Assembly: GCA_017548805.1 (NCBI GenBank)
Contig: JAFYZE010000027.1
Span: 1-7,611 of the forward strand
Source: Bacteroidales bacterium
Lineage (GTDB): Bacteria; Bacteroidota; Bacteroidia; Bacteroidales; UBA932
Length of the DNA stretch: 7,611 nucleotides
Direction of reading: 5' to 3'
The notes beneath the pieces were generated by a model. The model did no database searches and was not told the origin of the DNA. It worked only from the letters and a program-made list of their open reading frames with translations. Of this stretch, positions 1 through 6,544 are shown piece after piece; position 1 is the stretch's first letter; the number at the start of each line of letters is the position of its first letter. A program made the translations under genes and the position numbers.

Positions 1-66
1 AACGACCCGTGCCCCTGCGGCAGCGGACTCAAGTACAAGAACTGCCACGGCAAGGGCCTGGTATAA
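1..66 (+). CDS. secA: SecA C-terminal tail (SEC-C zinc motif), partial
   Basis: This is the last 21 codons of a gene that begins upstream of the window; it ends with TAA at 64-66. The peptide carries the SEC-C zinc-binding signature C-x-C-x8-C-H (Cys4, Cys6, Cys15, His16 of the visible part) in the context NDPCPCGSG...YKNCHG, which is the standard end of the SecA preprotein translocase ATPase. In SecA this tail binds zinc and contacts SecB or lipids. Other proteins also carry SEC-C motifs (YecA/UPF0225 types), so the assignment rests on the exact wording and on its position at the extreme C-terminus. Only the tail is visible; nothing can be said about the motor domains. Confidence 0.85.
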   Translation, partial: NDPCPCGSGLKYKNCHGKGLV

Positions 67-87
67 CCGAACAAACAATAAAAAGAT

Positions 88-513
88 ATGGCTAAAACAA
101 TGGAACCTACAGTTAATGTAAACGAAGTCAGCAGGATCTCCAACGGCACCGTCGTCAAAGGCGAGATCTCATCCTCCAATGACATCCGCATCGACGGCAC
201 TTTCGAAGGCAAGATCCAGTCCAAGGGTCGCGTGGTGGTAGGTGAGAAGGCCCTCATCAAGGGCGACATCATCTGCTCCAACGTCGATTTCTGGGGTACT
301 ATGGAAGGCAACTTCTATGTCAAGGACACCCTTTCCCTCAAGAGCTCCTCTAAGGTCAAGGGCGACCTCCACATCAAGCGCCTGCAGGTCGAGCTCGACG
401 CCAAGTTCGACGGCACCTGCCAGATGATCACCGAGTCGGAGTTCGACCGCCTCGCCGGCATCGCCCCGGCCCAGAAGCCCGCCGCTCCCCAGCAGCCCGT
501 CCAGCCCAAGTAA
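88..513 (+). CDS. Bactofilin (polymer-forming cytoskeletal protein)
   Basis: A 141-residue protein of the bactofilin family (formerly DUF583, CcmA-like). Residues about 18-115 form the repetitive core expected of the right-handed beta-helix: short hydrophobic/Gly turns such as GTVVKGEI, DIRIDGTFEGKI, KGRVVVGEKA, IKGDI, VKGDLHIK recur at roughly 17-18-residue spacing. The first ~15 residues and the Pro/Ala/Gln-rich tail (about 125-141) look disordered, the usual bactofilin layout. Family members polymerise without nucleotide into filaments and act in cell shape, peptidoglycan remodelling or polar organisation; which of these applies here is not visible. Start at 88 is chosen because it lies 21 nt after the SecA stop; Met5 at position 100 is a possible alternative. 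There is no transmembrane segment. Confidence 0.9.
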   Translation: MAKTMEPTVNVNEVSRISNGTVVKGEISSSNDIRIDGTFEGKIQSKGRVVVGEKALIKGDIICSNVDFWGTMEGNFYVKDTLSLKSSSKVKGDLHIKRLQVELDAKFDGTCQMITESEFDRLAGIAPAQKPAAPQQPVQPK

Positions 514-547
514 CATCCTGAATAATAACACATAAATCTACGATACC

Positions 548-1099
548 ATGAAAGCCTTATTGATCCTTATCGTCCTTGTCGCCCTTGTGGTGCTTTGGGT
601 CATCAGCGTCCAGCGCAAACTCGTCGAGAAGGACGAGCTCTGCAAGAACGCACTCAGTCAGATCGGTGTCCAGCAGGCCAGCCGCTGGGATGCCCTCACC
701 GCCCTCGTCGAGCTCGTCAAGTCTTACAACGAGCACGAGTACAACACCCTGCGCGATGTCATCGCACAGCGCAAGAACATCACCGGAGAAAGCACCGTCG
801 CAGAGGCCCAGGCCCAGGAGCAGGTCCTCACCGGCCTCGTCCGCAACATCAACCTCGTGGCCGAGCAGTATCCCGAGCTCAAGGCCAATGAGAACTATGC
901 CAAGGCGATGGACAGCGTCAACCTCTACGAGAACCAGGTCCGTCTCAGCCGCATGACCTTCAACGACACGGTCACCAAGTTCAACAAGGAGATCCGCCAG
1001 TTCCCGACCTCGCTGGTCGCCGGACTTCTCGGTTTCAAGACCCGCGACTATCTCGACGAGGCCGTCGGCAAGTCGGACATGCCTTCGATGAAGATCTGA
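548..1099 (+). CDS. LemA family membrane protein
   Basis: A 183-residue protein, the usual LemA family length. Residues about 2-20 are one hydrophobic N-terminal segment (signal anchor); the rest is predicted helical. Family hallmarks are visible: the region after the anchor (LVEKDELCKNALSQIGVQ, then RWDALTALVELVKSY), ELKANENY near residue 115, YENQVRLSR, the TFNDTVTKFNKEIRQFP stretch, and the closing GFKTRDYL. LemA proteins are thought to present a helical bundle on the outer face of the cytoplasmic membrane; their biochemical role is not established. The stop codon overlaps the start of the next gene by one base (TGATG at 1097-1101), which suggests translational coupling with the DUF2207 protein. 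LemA genes are often found beside DUF2207 or TPM-domain genes, so the pairing supports the call. Confidence 0.9.
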   Translation: MKALLILIVLVALVVLWVISVQRKLVEKDELCKNALSQIGVQQASRWDALTALVELVKSYNEHEYNTLRDVIAQRKNITGESTVAEAQAQEQVLTGLVRNINLVAEQYPELKANENYAKAMDSVNLYENQVRLSRMTFNDTVTKFNKEIRQFPTSLVAGLLGFKTRDYLDEAVGKSDMPSMKI

Positions 1100-2793
1100 T
1101 GAGACGCATCGTTTGCTCTGTCATAGCAGCATTGGCTTTTGCCGGTGCTGCTTTCGCAGTTGATTGGGACATTCATGACATCAATGTCAATGTCCGGCTC
1201 TACCGCGACGGCAGCGCCATCGTCAGCGAGATATGGAACATCTCGGCCCAGGAAGGGACCGAGGTCTATGTCCCGCGCACCAATCTCGGTGACATTGAGA
1301 TATCGGATTTCTCGGTCTCGGACGAGACGGGGGCGATGTATGTATTCGAGAACCGCTGGGACGTGGACCGCAGCCTGGCCCGCAAGGCGGGACGCTGCGG
1401 CTTCAACCGCATTCCCGGCGGATTGGAGCTCTGCTGGGGCCTCGGCAGCTACGGCACGCACACATACAGCATCCGCTACAGGATGTCCAACGTCGTTAAG
1501 TCACTGAACGACTACGACATGCTCCACCTACAGCTCATCAACGAGGAGATCTCCGCGCCTCCGCAGCACGTGAAAGTGACCATCGAGGCGCAGAACGAGC
1601 AGATAGACACCTCCTGGGTGCGCATCTGGGGCTTCGGTTTCCACGGCAACGCCTCTTTCGAGGACGGCAAGGCCGTGTACGAGTCCACAGACAAGTTCAG
1701 GTATGAGAGTTCCCTCATCGCGCTGATGCGCTTCAACAAGGGCGTGTTCGAGCCAGAGAGCGTCCAGAAGAAAGACTTCCAGGAGGTCCTCGACCGCGCA
1801 ATGGAAGGCTCTGATTATTATGGGGATGCGCCCAAGAAGACCTGGCAGCAGAAGCTGGCCGACCTCTTCATGGCCTTCCTCTCTGTCATAGTTATTTTCG
1901 CGTTGTTCCTGCTTCCGTTCCTACGGATGCTGAACGGCGACAAGCTGTCGCGCCGGCAGAAACGCAAGATCCTAGGCGGTCCCGCCGACAAGGTCATGTG
2001 GTACCGCGACCTGCCTTTCCAGGGCGATATCTACAAGACGGACTATGTCCTCGACCTGCTGGAGACCAAGCGCCAGAGCAACGGCATCGCCTCGGCCATG
2101 ATACTCCGCATGATAGAGAAGGGCTACCTTCTCGTCTCCAAGGACGAGAAGGACAAGGTCGAGATCCGCTTCAACGAGGCTCTCGACACCAGTCTCCTTG
2201 ATACCAACGAGAAGGGGCTCTACGACATGATGAAGCAGGCCAGCGGTGACGACCTCGTCCTCCAGGACAAAGAGTTCTCGCGCTGGTCGCAGCGCACGCG
2301 CAACCAGGACACCATCCGCCTCTGGGCGAACGGCATCAACCTCGATGCGAAGCGCGGCCTCCGCAGCGACAATGTCGTCTCCGGCAAGAAATTCTCCGAC
2401 AAGGGCAAGATAGAAGCCCAGCACGTGATGGGCTTCAAGAACTTCCTCAACGACTTCACCCTCAGCTCCGAACGCGAGTCCGTGGAGGTCGGCCTCTGGA
2501 AGGACTACCTCGTCTACGCTTCGCTGTACGGCATTGCCGACAAGGTCGCTAAGGAGCTCAAGGACATCGATCCGAGGGTCTTCGAGCAGGTGATGGTCTA
2601 TGACTACACCATGTTCAACGACCTCATGAGGATGACCAACAGCCTTGGCCGTTCGCTTACCAATGCACGCTTCGCGCCTCAGGCTTCCACCTTCAGCGGC
2701 CCTCGCGGCGGCTTCGGCGGCTTCGGAGGAGGCACTTCATTCGGCGGTGGCGGCGGATTCTCCGGCGGCGGCTTCGGCGGCGGTGTCAGATAG
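1099..2793 (+). CDS. DUF2207 domain membrane protein with Gly-rich C-terminus
   Basis: A 564-residue protein. Residues 1-20 form a signal peptide (MRRIVCSVIAALAFAGAAFA), followed by an extracytoplasmic beta-rich region to about 215 with the DUF2207-type opening (IHDINVNVRLYRDGSAIVSEIW). One strong transmembrane segment lies at about 254-277, so the C-terminal half should be cytoplasmic. That half has the recognisable DUF2207 end: GFKNFLNDFTL at 445-455 and EVGLWKDYLVYASLYGIADKVAKEL at 463-487. The last ~30 residues are almost only Gly, Phe and Ser, encoded by repeated ggc/gga codons. DUF2207 proteins have no established activity. Start chosen from the 1-nt overlap with the LemA stop and the clean signal peptide. 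The overlap and the frequent LemA/DUF2207 association suggest that the two proteins work together at the membrane. Confidence 0.87.
   Translation: MRRIVCSVIAALAFAGAAFAVDWDIHDINVNVRLYRDGSAIVSEIWNISAQEGTEVYVPRTNLGDIEISDFSVSDETGAMYVFENRWDVDRSLARKAGRCGFNRIPGGLELCWGLGSYGTHTYSIRYRMSNVVKSLNDYDMLHLQLINEEISAPPQHVKVTIEAQNEQIDTSWVRIWGFGFHGNASFEDGKAVYESTDKFRYESSLIALMRFNKGVFEPESVQKKDFQEVLDRAMEGSDYYGDAPKKTWQQKLADLFMAFLSVIVIFALFLLPFLRMLNGDKLSRRQKRKILGGPADKVMWYRDLPFQGDIYKTDYVLDLLETKRQSNGIASAMILRMIEKGYLLVSKDEKDKVEIRFNEALDTSLLDTNEKGLYDMMKQASGDDLVLQDKEFSRWSQRTRNQDTIRLWANGINLDAKRGLRSDNVVSGKKFSDKGKIEAQHVMGFKNFLNDFTLSSERESVEVGLWKDYLVYASLYGIADKVAKELKDIDPRVFEQVMVYDYTMFNDLMRMTNSLGRSLTNARFAPQASTFSGPRGGFGGFGGGTSFGGGGGFSGGGFGGGVR
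2700..2790 (+). repeat. Gly-codon repeat tract at the 3' end of the DUF2207 gene
   Basis: Irregular tandem copies of a ggcggcttc / ggcggcggc-like unit encode the GGFGGFGGG...GGGFSGGGFGGG tail. It is in frame throughout and ends just before the TAG stop at 2791-2793. Similar Gly/Ser/Phe tails are common in DUF2207 and TPM-domain (YgcG-like) proteins, so this is a low-complexity family feature rather than an independent element. It is a likely site of length variation between strains. Confidence 0.6.
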
Positions 2794-2810
2794 CTTGAAA
2801 CCATAAGATT

Positions 2811-3293
2811 ATGAAGAAGCTGATCATCACCCTTATCACCCTGTGCATAGCTTTGTCAGCCAATGCGCAGTTCTATGTAGGAGGAGGCCTGAGGTTCTCC
2901 AGCAATGCTGAAAATGACCTCACGACGTTCTCCTTCACACCCGAACTCGGCTACAACCTCAGCGACAGTTTCGCGGTCGGAAGCGCATTCGTATTCTCTT
3001 CCCGCAGCGTCGACAGTTACAGCACCGGTACGGTTTCCTTCAAGCCGTATGCCCGGTATACTTTCGCGGAGCTCGGTATCGTCCGTTTCTTCGTGGACGG
3101 CGCAGTGACCCTCACCAAGCCCAAGAATGGTGACGGATCATGGGAGATCGGCGCATACCCCGGTATCGCCATTCCGGTGAACGAACGCCTGTCCTTCGTG
3201 GCCCATATTGGCCAGCTGTCGTACAATTCATCGTCCGTGTTCACGCTCGCAGTGGACAACTCCGTTTCTGCGGGCTTGTTCTTTCACTTTTAG
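2811..3293 (+). CDS. Small outer-membrane beta-barrel protein
   Basis: A 160-residue exported protein. Residues 1-19 are a signal peptide ending ANA before Gln20, the common Bacteroidota cleavage context. The mature part (~140 residues) alternates polar and hydrophobic/aromatic residues in about eight stretches, for example FYVGGGLRF, TTFSFTPELGYNL, FAVGSAFVF, TVSFKPYARYTF, VRFFVDGAVTL, LSFVAHIGQLSY and the final SVSAGLFFHF, which ends in the terminal Phe typical of BamA substrates. This fits an eight-stranded barrel of the general 'outer membrane beta-barrel' (OMP_b-brl, OmpW/OmpX-like) kind. Ligand or function is unknown; such small barrels are often membrane-stabilising or adhesion proteins rather than pores. 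It lies 17 nt after the DUF2207 gene and 47 nt before the binding-protein start, so it probably shares their transcript. Start at 2811 is set by the signal peptide. Confidence 0.82.
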   Translation: MKKLIITLITLCIALSANAQFYVGGGLRFSSNAENDLTTFSFTPELGYNLSDSFAVGSAFVFSSRSVDSYSTGTVSFKPYARYTFAELGIVRFFVDGAVTLTKPKNGDGSWEIGAYPGIAIPVNERLSFVAHIGQLSYNSSSVFTLAVDNSVSAGLFFHF

Positions 3294-3299
3294 GACGAT

Positions 3300-3344
3300 A
3301 TGAAGCATTTCAAGACAACTGTCCTTGTAGCGATTGCCCTATGA
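3300..3344 (+). other. 14-codon leader ORF overlapping the binding-protein start
   Basis: An ATG six bases after the barrel-protein stop opens a 14-codon frame (MKHFKTTVLVAIAL, then TGA at 3342-3344) whose stop overlaps the ATG of the next gene at 3341 in an ATGA junction. The peptide resembles the first half of a signal peptide (two Lys, then a hydrophobic run). It may be a leader that hands ribosomes to the next gene, or the remnant of an original start lost by a frameshift, or chance. There is no homology to support it as a functional peptide. Confidence 0.25.
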
Positions 3345-4279
3345 GACTCAGGCGCCTGCTGACCATATTTGCCCTGGCCGCCGCCATCCCTGCCGGCGGT
3401 CAGGACAAATTCGTCTTCGCTCCCCAGTGGATGGCGCAGGCGCAGTTCGCCGGATACTATGTCGCGAAGGACATGGGATTCTATGAGGAGGAGGGACTCG
3501 ACGTGGAGATCAGACATCCCTACATGACGCAGACGCTGGAAGAACGCGTGCGTTCCGGGGAATGCCAGGCCTACACCATGTTTCTCTCAGAGGCCCTGGA
3601 ACTTGTGGACAAGGGCATTCCCATGGTGAACATCCTCCAGACTTCCATGAACAGCAGCATGGTGATCATCTCCAGGTATGGGGCGGATCCCCTCGAGCTG
3701 CGCAACGCCAAGGTCATCAACTGGCATGCCGGATTCGGACAGATCCCGATGTGCGTGGCGGCTCGCGAGAATCTTGATTACCAGTGGATTACGGCTTCAT
3801 CCAGCTTGAATCTCTTTGTAGCCGGTGCCGTGGATGCGACTCTTGCCACGACATACAACGAATACTATCAGCTCCTTCAGACGGGACTGATCAGTCCTGA
3901 CAAGGGCATATTCCGTTTGTCCGAGCATGGATACAACATCCAGGAGGACGGCGTGTACATGACCATGTCCGAATACCGGAAAGACCGTGACAGGGCCGAT
4001 CGTTTTGCGCAGGCCAGCCGCCGCGGTTGGGAGTGGGCTGCCGAGCATCCCGACGAGGCCTTGGAGATAGTGATGAAATATGTCAGGGAGTACCGCATTC
4101 CCACCAACGAGACTCTCCAGCGCCTCATGCTGAATGAGGTGCTGAGGCTCCAGCTGGACCCAGACTCGGGGAATCGGGAATTCCGCCTGCGCCCCGATAT
4201 GGTGAAGTTGGCCGGGGGTATGATGCTTGAGGCCGGAATCATCAAGAAAAGGGCAACTTTTGAAAGTCTGCTGCGATGA
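3341..4279 (+). CDS. NMT1/THI5-like periplasmic substrate-binding protein
   Basis: A 312-residue protein counted from the ATG at 3341. Residues 1-20 are a signal peptide (MRLRRLLTIFALAAAIPAGG, then Gln21); there is no lipobox Cys, so it should be a soluble periplasmic protein. The mature start (FAPQWMAQAQFAGYYVAKDMGFY, with EEEGLDVEI after it, about residues 26-57) is the signature of the SsuA/THI5/NMT1 group of periplasmic binding proteins, which bind sulfonates, thiamine pyrimidine precursors and similar small molecules. The ligand cannot be read here. The frame stays open upstream to 3140, but that part overlaps the barrel gene in another frame and has no signal peptide. No permease or ATPase gene is adjacent. 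The stop overlaps the start of the phosphatase gene by 4 nt, so the protein more likely serves that sensor than an uptake system; this is inference. Confidence 0.85.
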   Translation: MRLRRLLTIFALAAAIPAGGQDKFVFAPQWMAQAQFAGYYVAKDMGFYEEEGLDVEIRHPYMTQTLEERVRSGECQAYTMFLSEALELVDKGIPMVNILQTSMNSSMVIISRYGADPLELRNAKVINWHAGFGQIPMCVAARENLDYQWITASSSLNLFVAGAVDATLATTYNEYYQLLQTGLISPDKGIFRLSEHGYNIQEDGVYMTMSEYRKDRDRADRFAQASRRGWEWAAEHPDEALEIVMKYVREYRIPTNETLQRLMLNEVLRLQLDPDSGNREFRLRPDMVKLAGGMMLEAGIIKKRATFESLLR

Positions 4280-6213
4280 GGAAGCTTCTGAACATGTTCC
4301 GGTCTTCATTGCCGGCCAGATTGAGTTTCTGGGTGGTCCTGGCAGTCGTTATCGTTTTCCTGATAGCGCTGTTTCGCGTGTCGTTGACCGCCAGGAAGCT
4401 GGTGTGGGACGAGGCCATGCAGCGTGCCACCCAGGTGCTGGAGAACTGCGAGCTGCGCCTCACGCGCATCCTTGACGACGTGGAGCAGAGCGCTGACAAT
4501 GTAGAATGGCTGGTTTACCGTCACCTGGATTCTCCCGACACCCTTTTCGAGTATACGCGTAACGCACTTCAGGGCAACCACGACCTGGTCGGGTGCTCCA
4601 TCGCTTTCGAACCCTACTTTTTTAAGGGACAGGAATACTTTTCTGCATATTCGGGCAATAACGAAGGGGTGATCGAGACCATGCAGGAGGGAGGAGAGGA
4701 CTACCAGTATTTCTATCTTGACTGGTACCTGATGCCCAAGCTCCTGAACCAGCCCTGCTGGACAGAGCCCTTCTGTGACTGGGAATACGGCGACGACTTC
4801 TCCATGGATACGGATATGCTTATCTCGTACTGCAAGCCGCTTACCAACGCCGACGGGGAATTCATAGGCGTGGTCTCCCTGGACCTGTCTCCTAAATGGC
4901 TCTCCGAACAACTTGCCTCCATCAAGCCATATCCTCATTCCTCATGCGTGCTTATCAGCCGTGGAGGGACTTACCTGATACATCATGATCCCGATAAGCT
5001 CTTCTACCAGACGATCTTTACCCGCAACCTGGAAGGGAACGATCCTACTATGGACAAGTTGGGACATGACATGCAGAACCAGATGGAGGGAGTACAGGAG
5101 GTCGTAGTCGACGGTGTTGTCAGCCATGCTTTCTACAAGCCGCTGAAGAATACGGGATGGAGCCTTGCCATCATCTGCCCGGAGAAAGATATCTTCGGCA
5201 GGTTTAACAGACTTCGTGTCACTGCTATCCTGCTCATGCTCCTGGGCTTGCTGCTGCTGTATTTCCTTACTTCCAAAGTGATAAGCAAGACTCTGGCTCC
5301 CCTTAAGGACCTCGCCGCCGAGGCCGGCAGTATCGCCGAAGGCAACTTCGGCCATAAGCTTCCCCAGGAGAAAAGGGCTGACGAGATCGGGACGCTCTCG
5401 CGTTCCTTCGCACACATGCAGGATTCCCTTGTCTCGTATATCGACGAATTGAAGGAGACCACTGCGAAGAAGGAGCGCATAGAAGGCGAGCTGCGCATCG
5501 CCCATGCCATCCAGATGGCGATGGTCCCGAACATTTTTCCGCCTTTCCCTGAAAAGAAGGATCTGGACCTGTATGCCTACATGAGCCCCGCCAGGGAAGT
5601 CGGAGGTGACCTGTACGATTATTTCCTCGTCGACGACAAGCTTTTCTTCTGCATAGGTGACGTGAGCGGAAAGGGAGTTCCCGCCAGTATCGTCATGGCC
5701 ATGACCAGGAATATGTTCCGTATACTGGGTAGACAGGCCCTGTCCCCGGCCGAGGTCGCCATCAACCATAACGACACCGTCTCCGAAGAGAATGAGACGA
5801 TGATGTTCGTTACGGCCTTCATCGGTATCCTGGATCTCAAGACAGGCCACCTTGACTATTGCAACTGCGGCCACAATCCGCCGGTCATCTTCCCTGCAGA
5901 CGGCGGTGAGCCCCGTTTCCTTGAGTGCGAACCCAACGTGCCGATTGGTGTGTGTCCCGGCTGGAAGTTCAAGGGCCAAGAGATCGCGGATTTCCGCGGC
6001 TGCACCCTCTTCCTGTATACGGACGGCCTCAACGAGGCCGATAATGCGTACGATGTGGAGTTCGGCAGCGACCGTCTCCTCGCTACTCTCACCGACGCTT
6101 CGTCGGCCGGCGCGGAGGCGATCATTGACCGCATGCGCCGCGCTGTTGCCGCCCATGTGGGCGGCGCCGAGCAGAGTGACGATCTAACCATGCTCTGCCT
6201 GAAACTGAAATAA
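4276..6213 (+). CDS. Membrane PP2C/SpoIIE-type Ser/Thr phosphatase with Cache sensor and HAMP
   Basis: A 645-residue protein. TM1 is at about 16-37, an extracytoplasmic region at about 40-310 has a double-Cache look (SIAFEPYFFKG near 108-118, ISYCKPLTNADGEFIGVVSLDLS at 183-205, CVLISRGGTYLIHHD at 224-238), and TM2 is at about 315-332. HAMP covers about 333-390 and a short coiled-coil linker leads to the RsbU/SpoIIE phosphatase domain at about 405-645. The metal-site motifs are all present: GGDLYD at 443-448, GDVSGKG at 461-467 (Asp462), GHNPP at 532-536, LYTDG with Asp583, and SDD at 634-636. The enzyme therefore looks active. Members usually dephosphorylate an anti-sigma-factor antagonist in a partner-switching system; no antagonist or anti-sigma gene lies in this window, so the target is unknown. 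The 4-nt ATGA overlap with the binding protein implies coupled translation and a joint sensing role. Confidence 0.92.
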   Translation: MRKLLNMFRSSLPARLSFWVVLAVVIVFLIALFRVSLTARKLVWDEAMQRATQVLENCELRLTRILDDVEQSADNVEWLVYRHLDSPDTLFEYTRNALQGNHDLVGCSIAFEPYFFKGQEYFSAYSGNNEGVIETMQEGGEDYQYFYLDWYLMPKLLNQPCWTEPFCDWEYGDDFSMDTDMLISYCKPLTNADGEFIGVVSLDLSPKWLSEQLASIKPYPHSSCVLISRGGTYLIHHDPDKLFYQTIFTRNLEGNDPTMDKLGHDMQNQMEGVQEVVVDGVVSHAFYKPLKNTGWSLAIICPEKDIFGRFNRLRVTAILLMLLGLLLLYFLTSKVISKTLAPLKDLAAEAGSIAEGNFGHKLPQEKRADEIGTLSRSFAHMQDSLVSYIDELKETTAKKERIEGELRIAHAIQMAMVPNIFPPFPEKKDLDLYAYMSPAREVGGDLYDYFLVDDKLFFCIGDVSGKGVPASIVMAMTRNMFRILGRQALSPAEVAINHNDTVSEENETMMFVTAFIGILDLKTGHLDYCNCGHNPPVIFPADGGEPRFLECEPNVPIGVCPGWKFKGQEIADFRGCTLFLYTDGLNEADNAYDVEFGSDRLLATLTDASSAGAEAIIDRMRRAVAAHVGGAEQSDDLTMLCLKLK

Positions 6214-6231
6214 TAAAAAAACTCAAAAAAG

Positions 6232-6263
6232 TTTGGAGTTGTCAAAGGAAAGGAGTACCTTTG
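6232..6263 (+). promoter_or_regulatory. Bacteroidota-type promoter for the tRNA-Lys pair
   Basis: A TTTG at 6232-6235 (-33 element) and TACCTTTG at 6256-6263 (-7 element) match the Bacteroidota sigma-ABfr consensus TTTG / TAnnTTTG with a 20-nt spacer. An A-rich tract at 6213-6230 lies directly upstream and may act like an UP element. Transcription should begin about 6268-6270, giving a leader of about ten bases before the first tRNA. Confidence 0.8.
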
Positions 6264-6279
6264 CAATCCCAAAACGGAG

Positions 6280-6352
6280 GACTCGTTAGCTCAGTTGGTA
6301 GAGCACAACACTTTTAATGTTGGGGTCTCGGGTTCGAGCCCCGAACGGGTCA
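6280..6352 (+). tRNA. tRNA-Lys (anticodon TTT)
   Basis: A complete 73-nt cloverleaf. The acceptor stem pairs 6280-6286 with 6345-6351 (one T-G pair), discriminator A6352. The D arm is GCTC/GAGC (6289-6292, 6301-6304), the anticodon stem CAACA/TGTTG (6306-6310, 6318-6322) holds loop CTTTTAA with TTT at 6313-6315, and the T arm 6328-6344 has loop TTCGAGC. The CCA end is not encoded. It reads AAA and, by wobble, AAG. It is the first gene of a two-tRNA transcript. Confidence 0.96.
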
Positions 6353-6388
6353 CAAGAGAAATAGATAGTTCTTACACCAGATATATAA

Positions 6389-6461
6389 GCTTCCTTAGCT
6401 CAGTTGGTAGAGCACCTGACTCTTAATCAGGGTGTCTAGGGTTCGAGCCCCTAAGGGAGCA
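6389..6461 (+). tRNA. tRNA-Lys (anticodon CTT)
   Basis: A complete 73-nt cloverleaf. The acceptor stem pairs 6389-6395 with 6454-6460, discriminator A6461. The D arm is 6398-6413, the anticodon stem CCTGA/TCAGG (6415-6419, 6427-6431) has loop CTCTTAA with CTT at 6422-6424, and the T loop is again TTCGAGC. No CCA is encoded. It reads AAG, the dominant lysine codon in the genes of this window. It lies 36 nt after tRNA-Lys(TTT), shares the D-arm sequence with it, and ends just before the terminator, so both are very likely processed from one short transcript. Confidence 0.96.
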
Positions 6462-6462
6462 C

Positions 6463-6498
6463 AGAGCGGCAGAAATACAATCTGCCGCTCTTTTTTTT
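6463..6498 (+). terminator. Intrinsic terminator of the tRNA-Lys operon
   Basis: A perfect 11-bp stem pairs AGAGCGGCAGA (6463-6473) with TCTGCCGCTCT (6481-6491), with a 7-nt loop (6474-6480) and a run of eight T at 6491-6498. It begins 2 nt after the second tRNA, so it also fixes the 3' end of the precursor. Confidence 0.93.
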
Positions 6499-6521
6499 GC
6501 CGGATATGATGCGTATATTTG
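6491..6521 (+). promoter_or_regulatory. Probable promoter for ugd
   Basis: TATATTTG at 6514-6521 is an exact match to the Bacteroidota -7 box TAnnTTTG. At the expected 19-21-nt spacing upstream there is only the terminator T-run (TTTT around 6491-6494); the nearest real TTTG (6496-6499) has a short 14-nt spacer. The -33 element is therefore weak, or supplied by the terminator T-tract. Predicted start is about 6526-6528, giving a leader of roughly 18 nt before the ATG at 6545. Confidence 0.5.
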
Positions 6522-6544
6522 CTGAGATCAAATCCATCTGTGAT

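Noticed and set aside
514..547. Promoter between the bactofilin and LemA genes
   Set aside because: The 34-nt gap is AT-rich but contains neither TTTG nor TAnnTTTG.
3140..3340. 67-residue N-terminal extension of the binding protein
   Set aside because: It overlaps the end of the barrel gene in another frame, has no family similarity, and would bury the clear signal peptide that begins at the ATG at 3341.
4942..6156. 404-residue open frame on the - strand
   Set aside because: It is antisense to the phosphatase gene, whose catalytic motifs are all intact on the + strand. The antisense product shows no recognisable domain and reflects the GC-rich codon pattern of the real gene.
6220..6240. AACTC...GAGTT hairpin after the phosphatase gene as a terminator
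   Set aside because: The stem is only 5 bp with an A-rich loop and no following T-run; the sequence is better explained as the -33 region and A-tract of the tRNA promoter.
6280..6461. tRNA genes as an integration site for a mobile element
   Set aside because: No integrase gene and no repeated tRNA 3' end is seen elsewhere in the window; the repeated stretch between the two tRNAs is ordinary tRNA similarity.
6506..6544. In-frame ATG codons at 6506 and 6509 as ugd start
   Set aside because: They add residues absent from the family before the Rossmann strand and lie upstream of or within the predicted -7 box.
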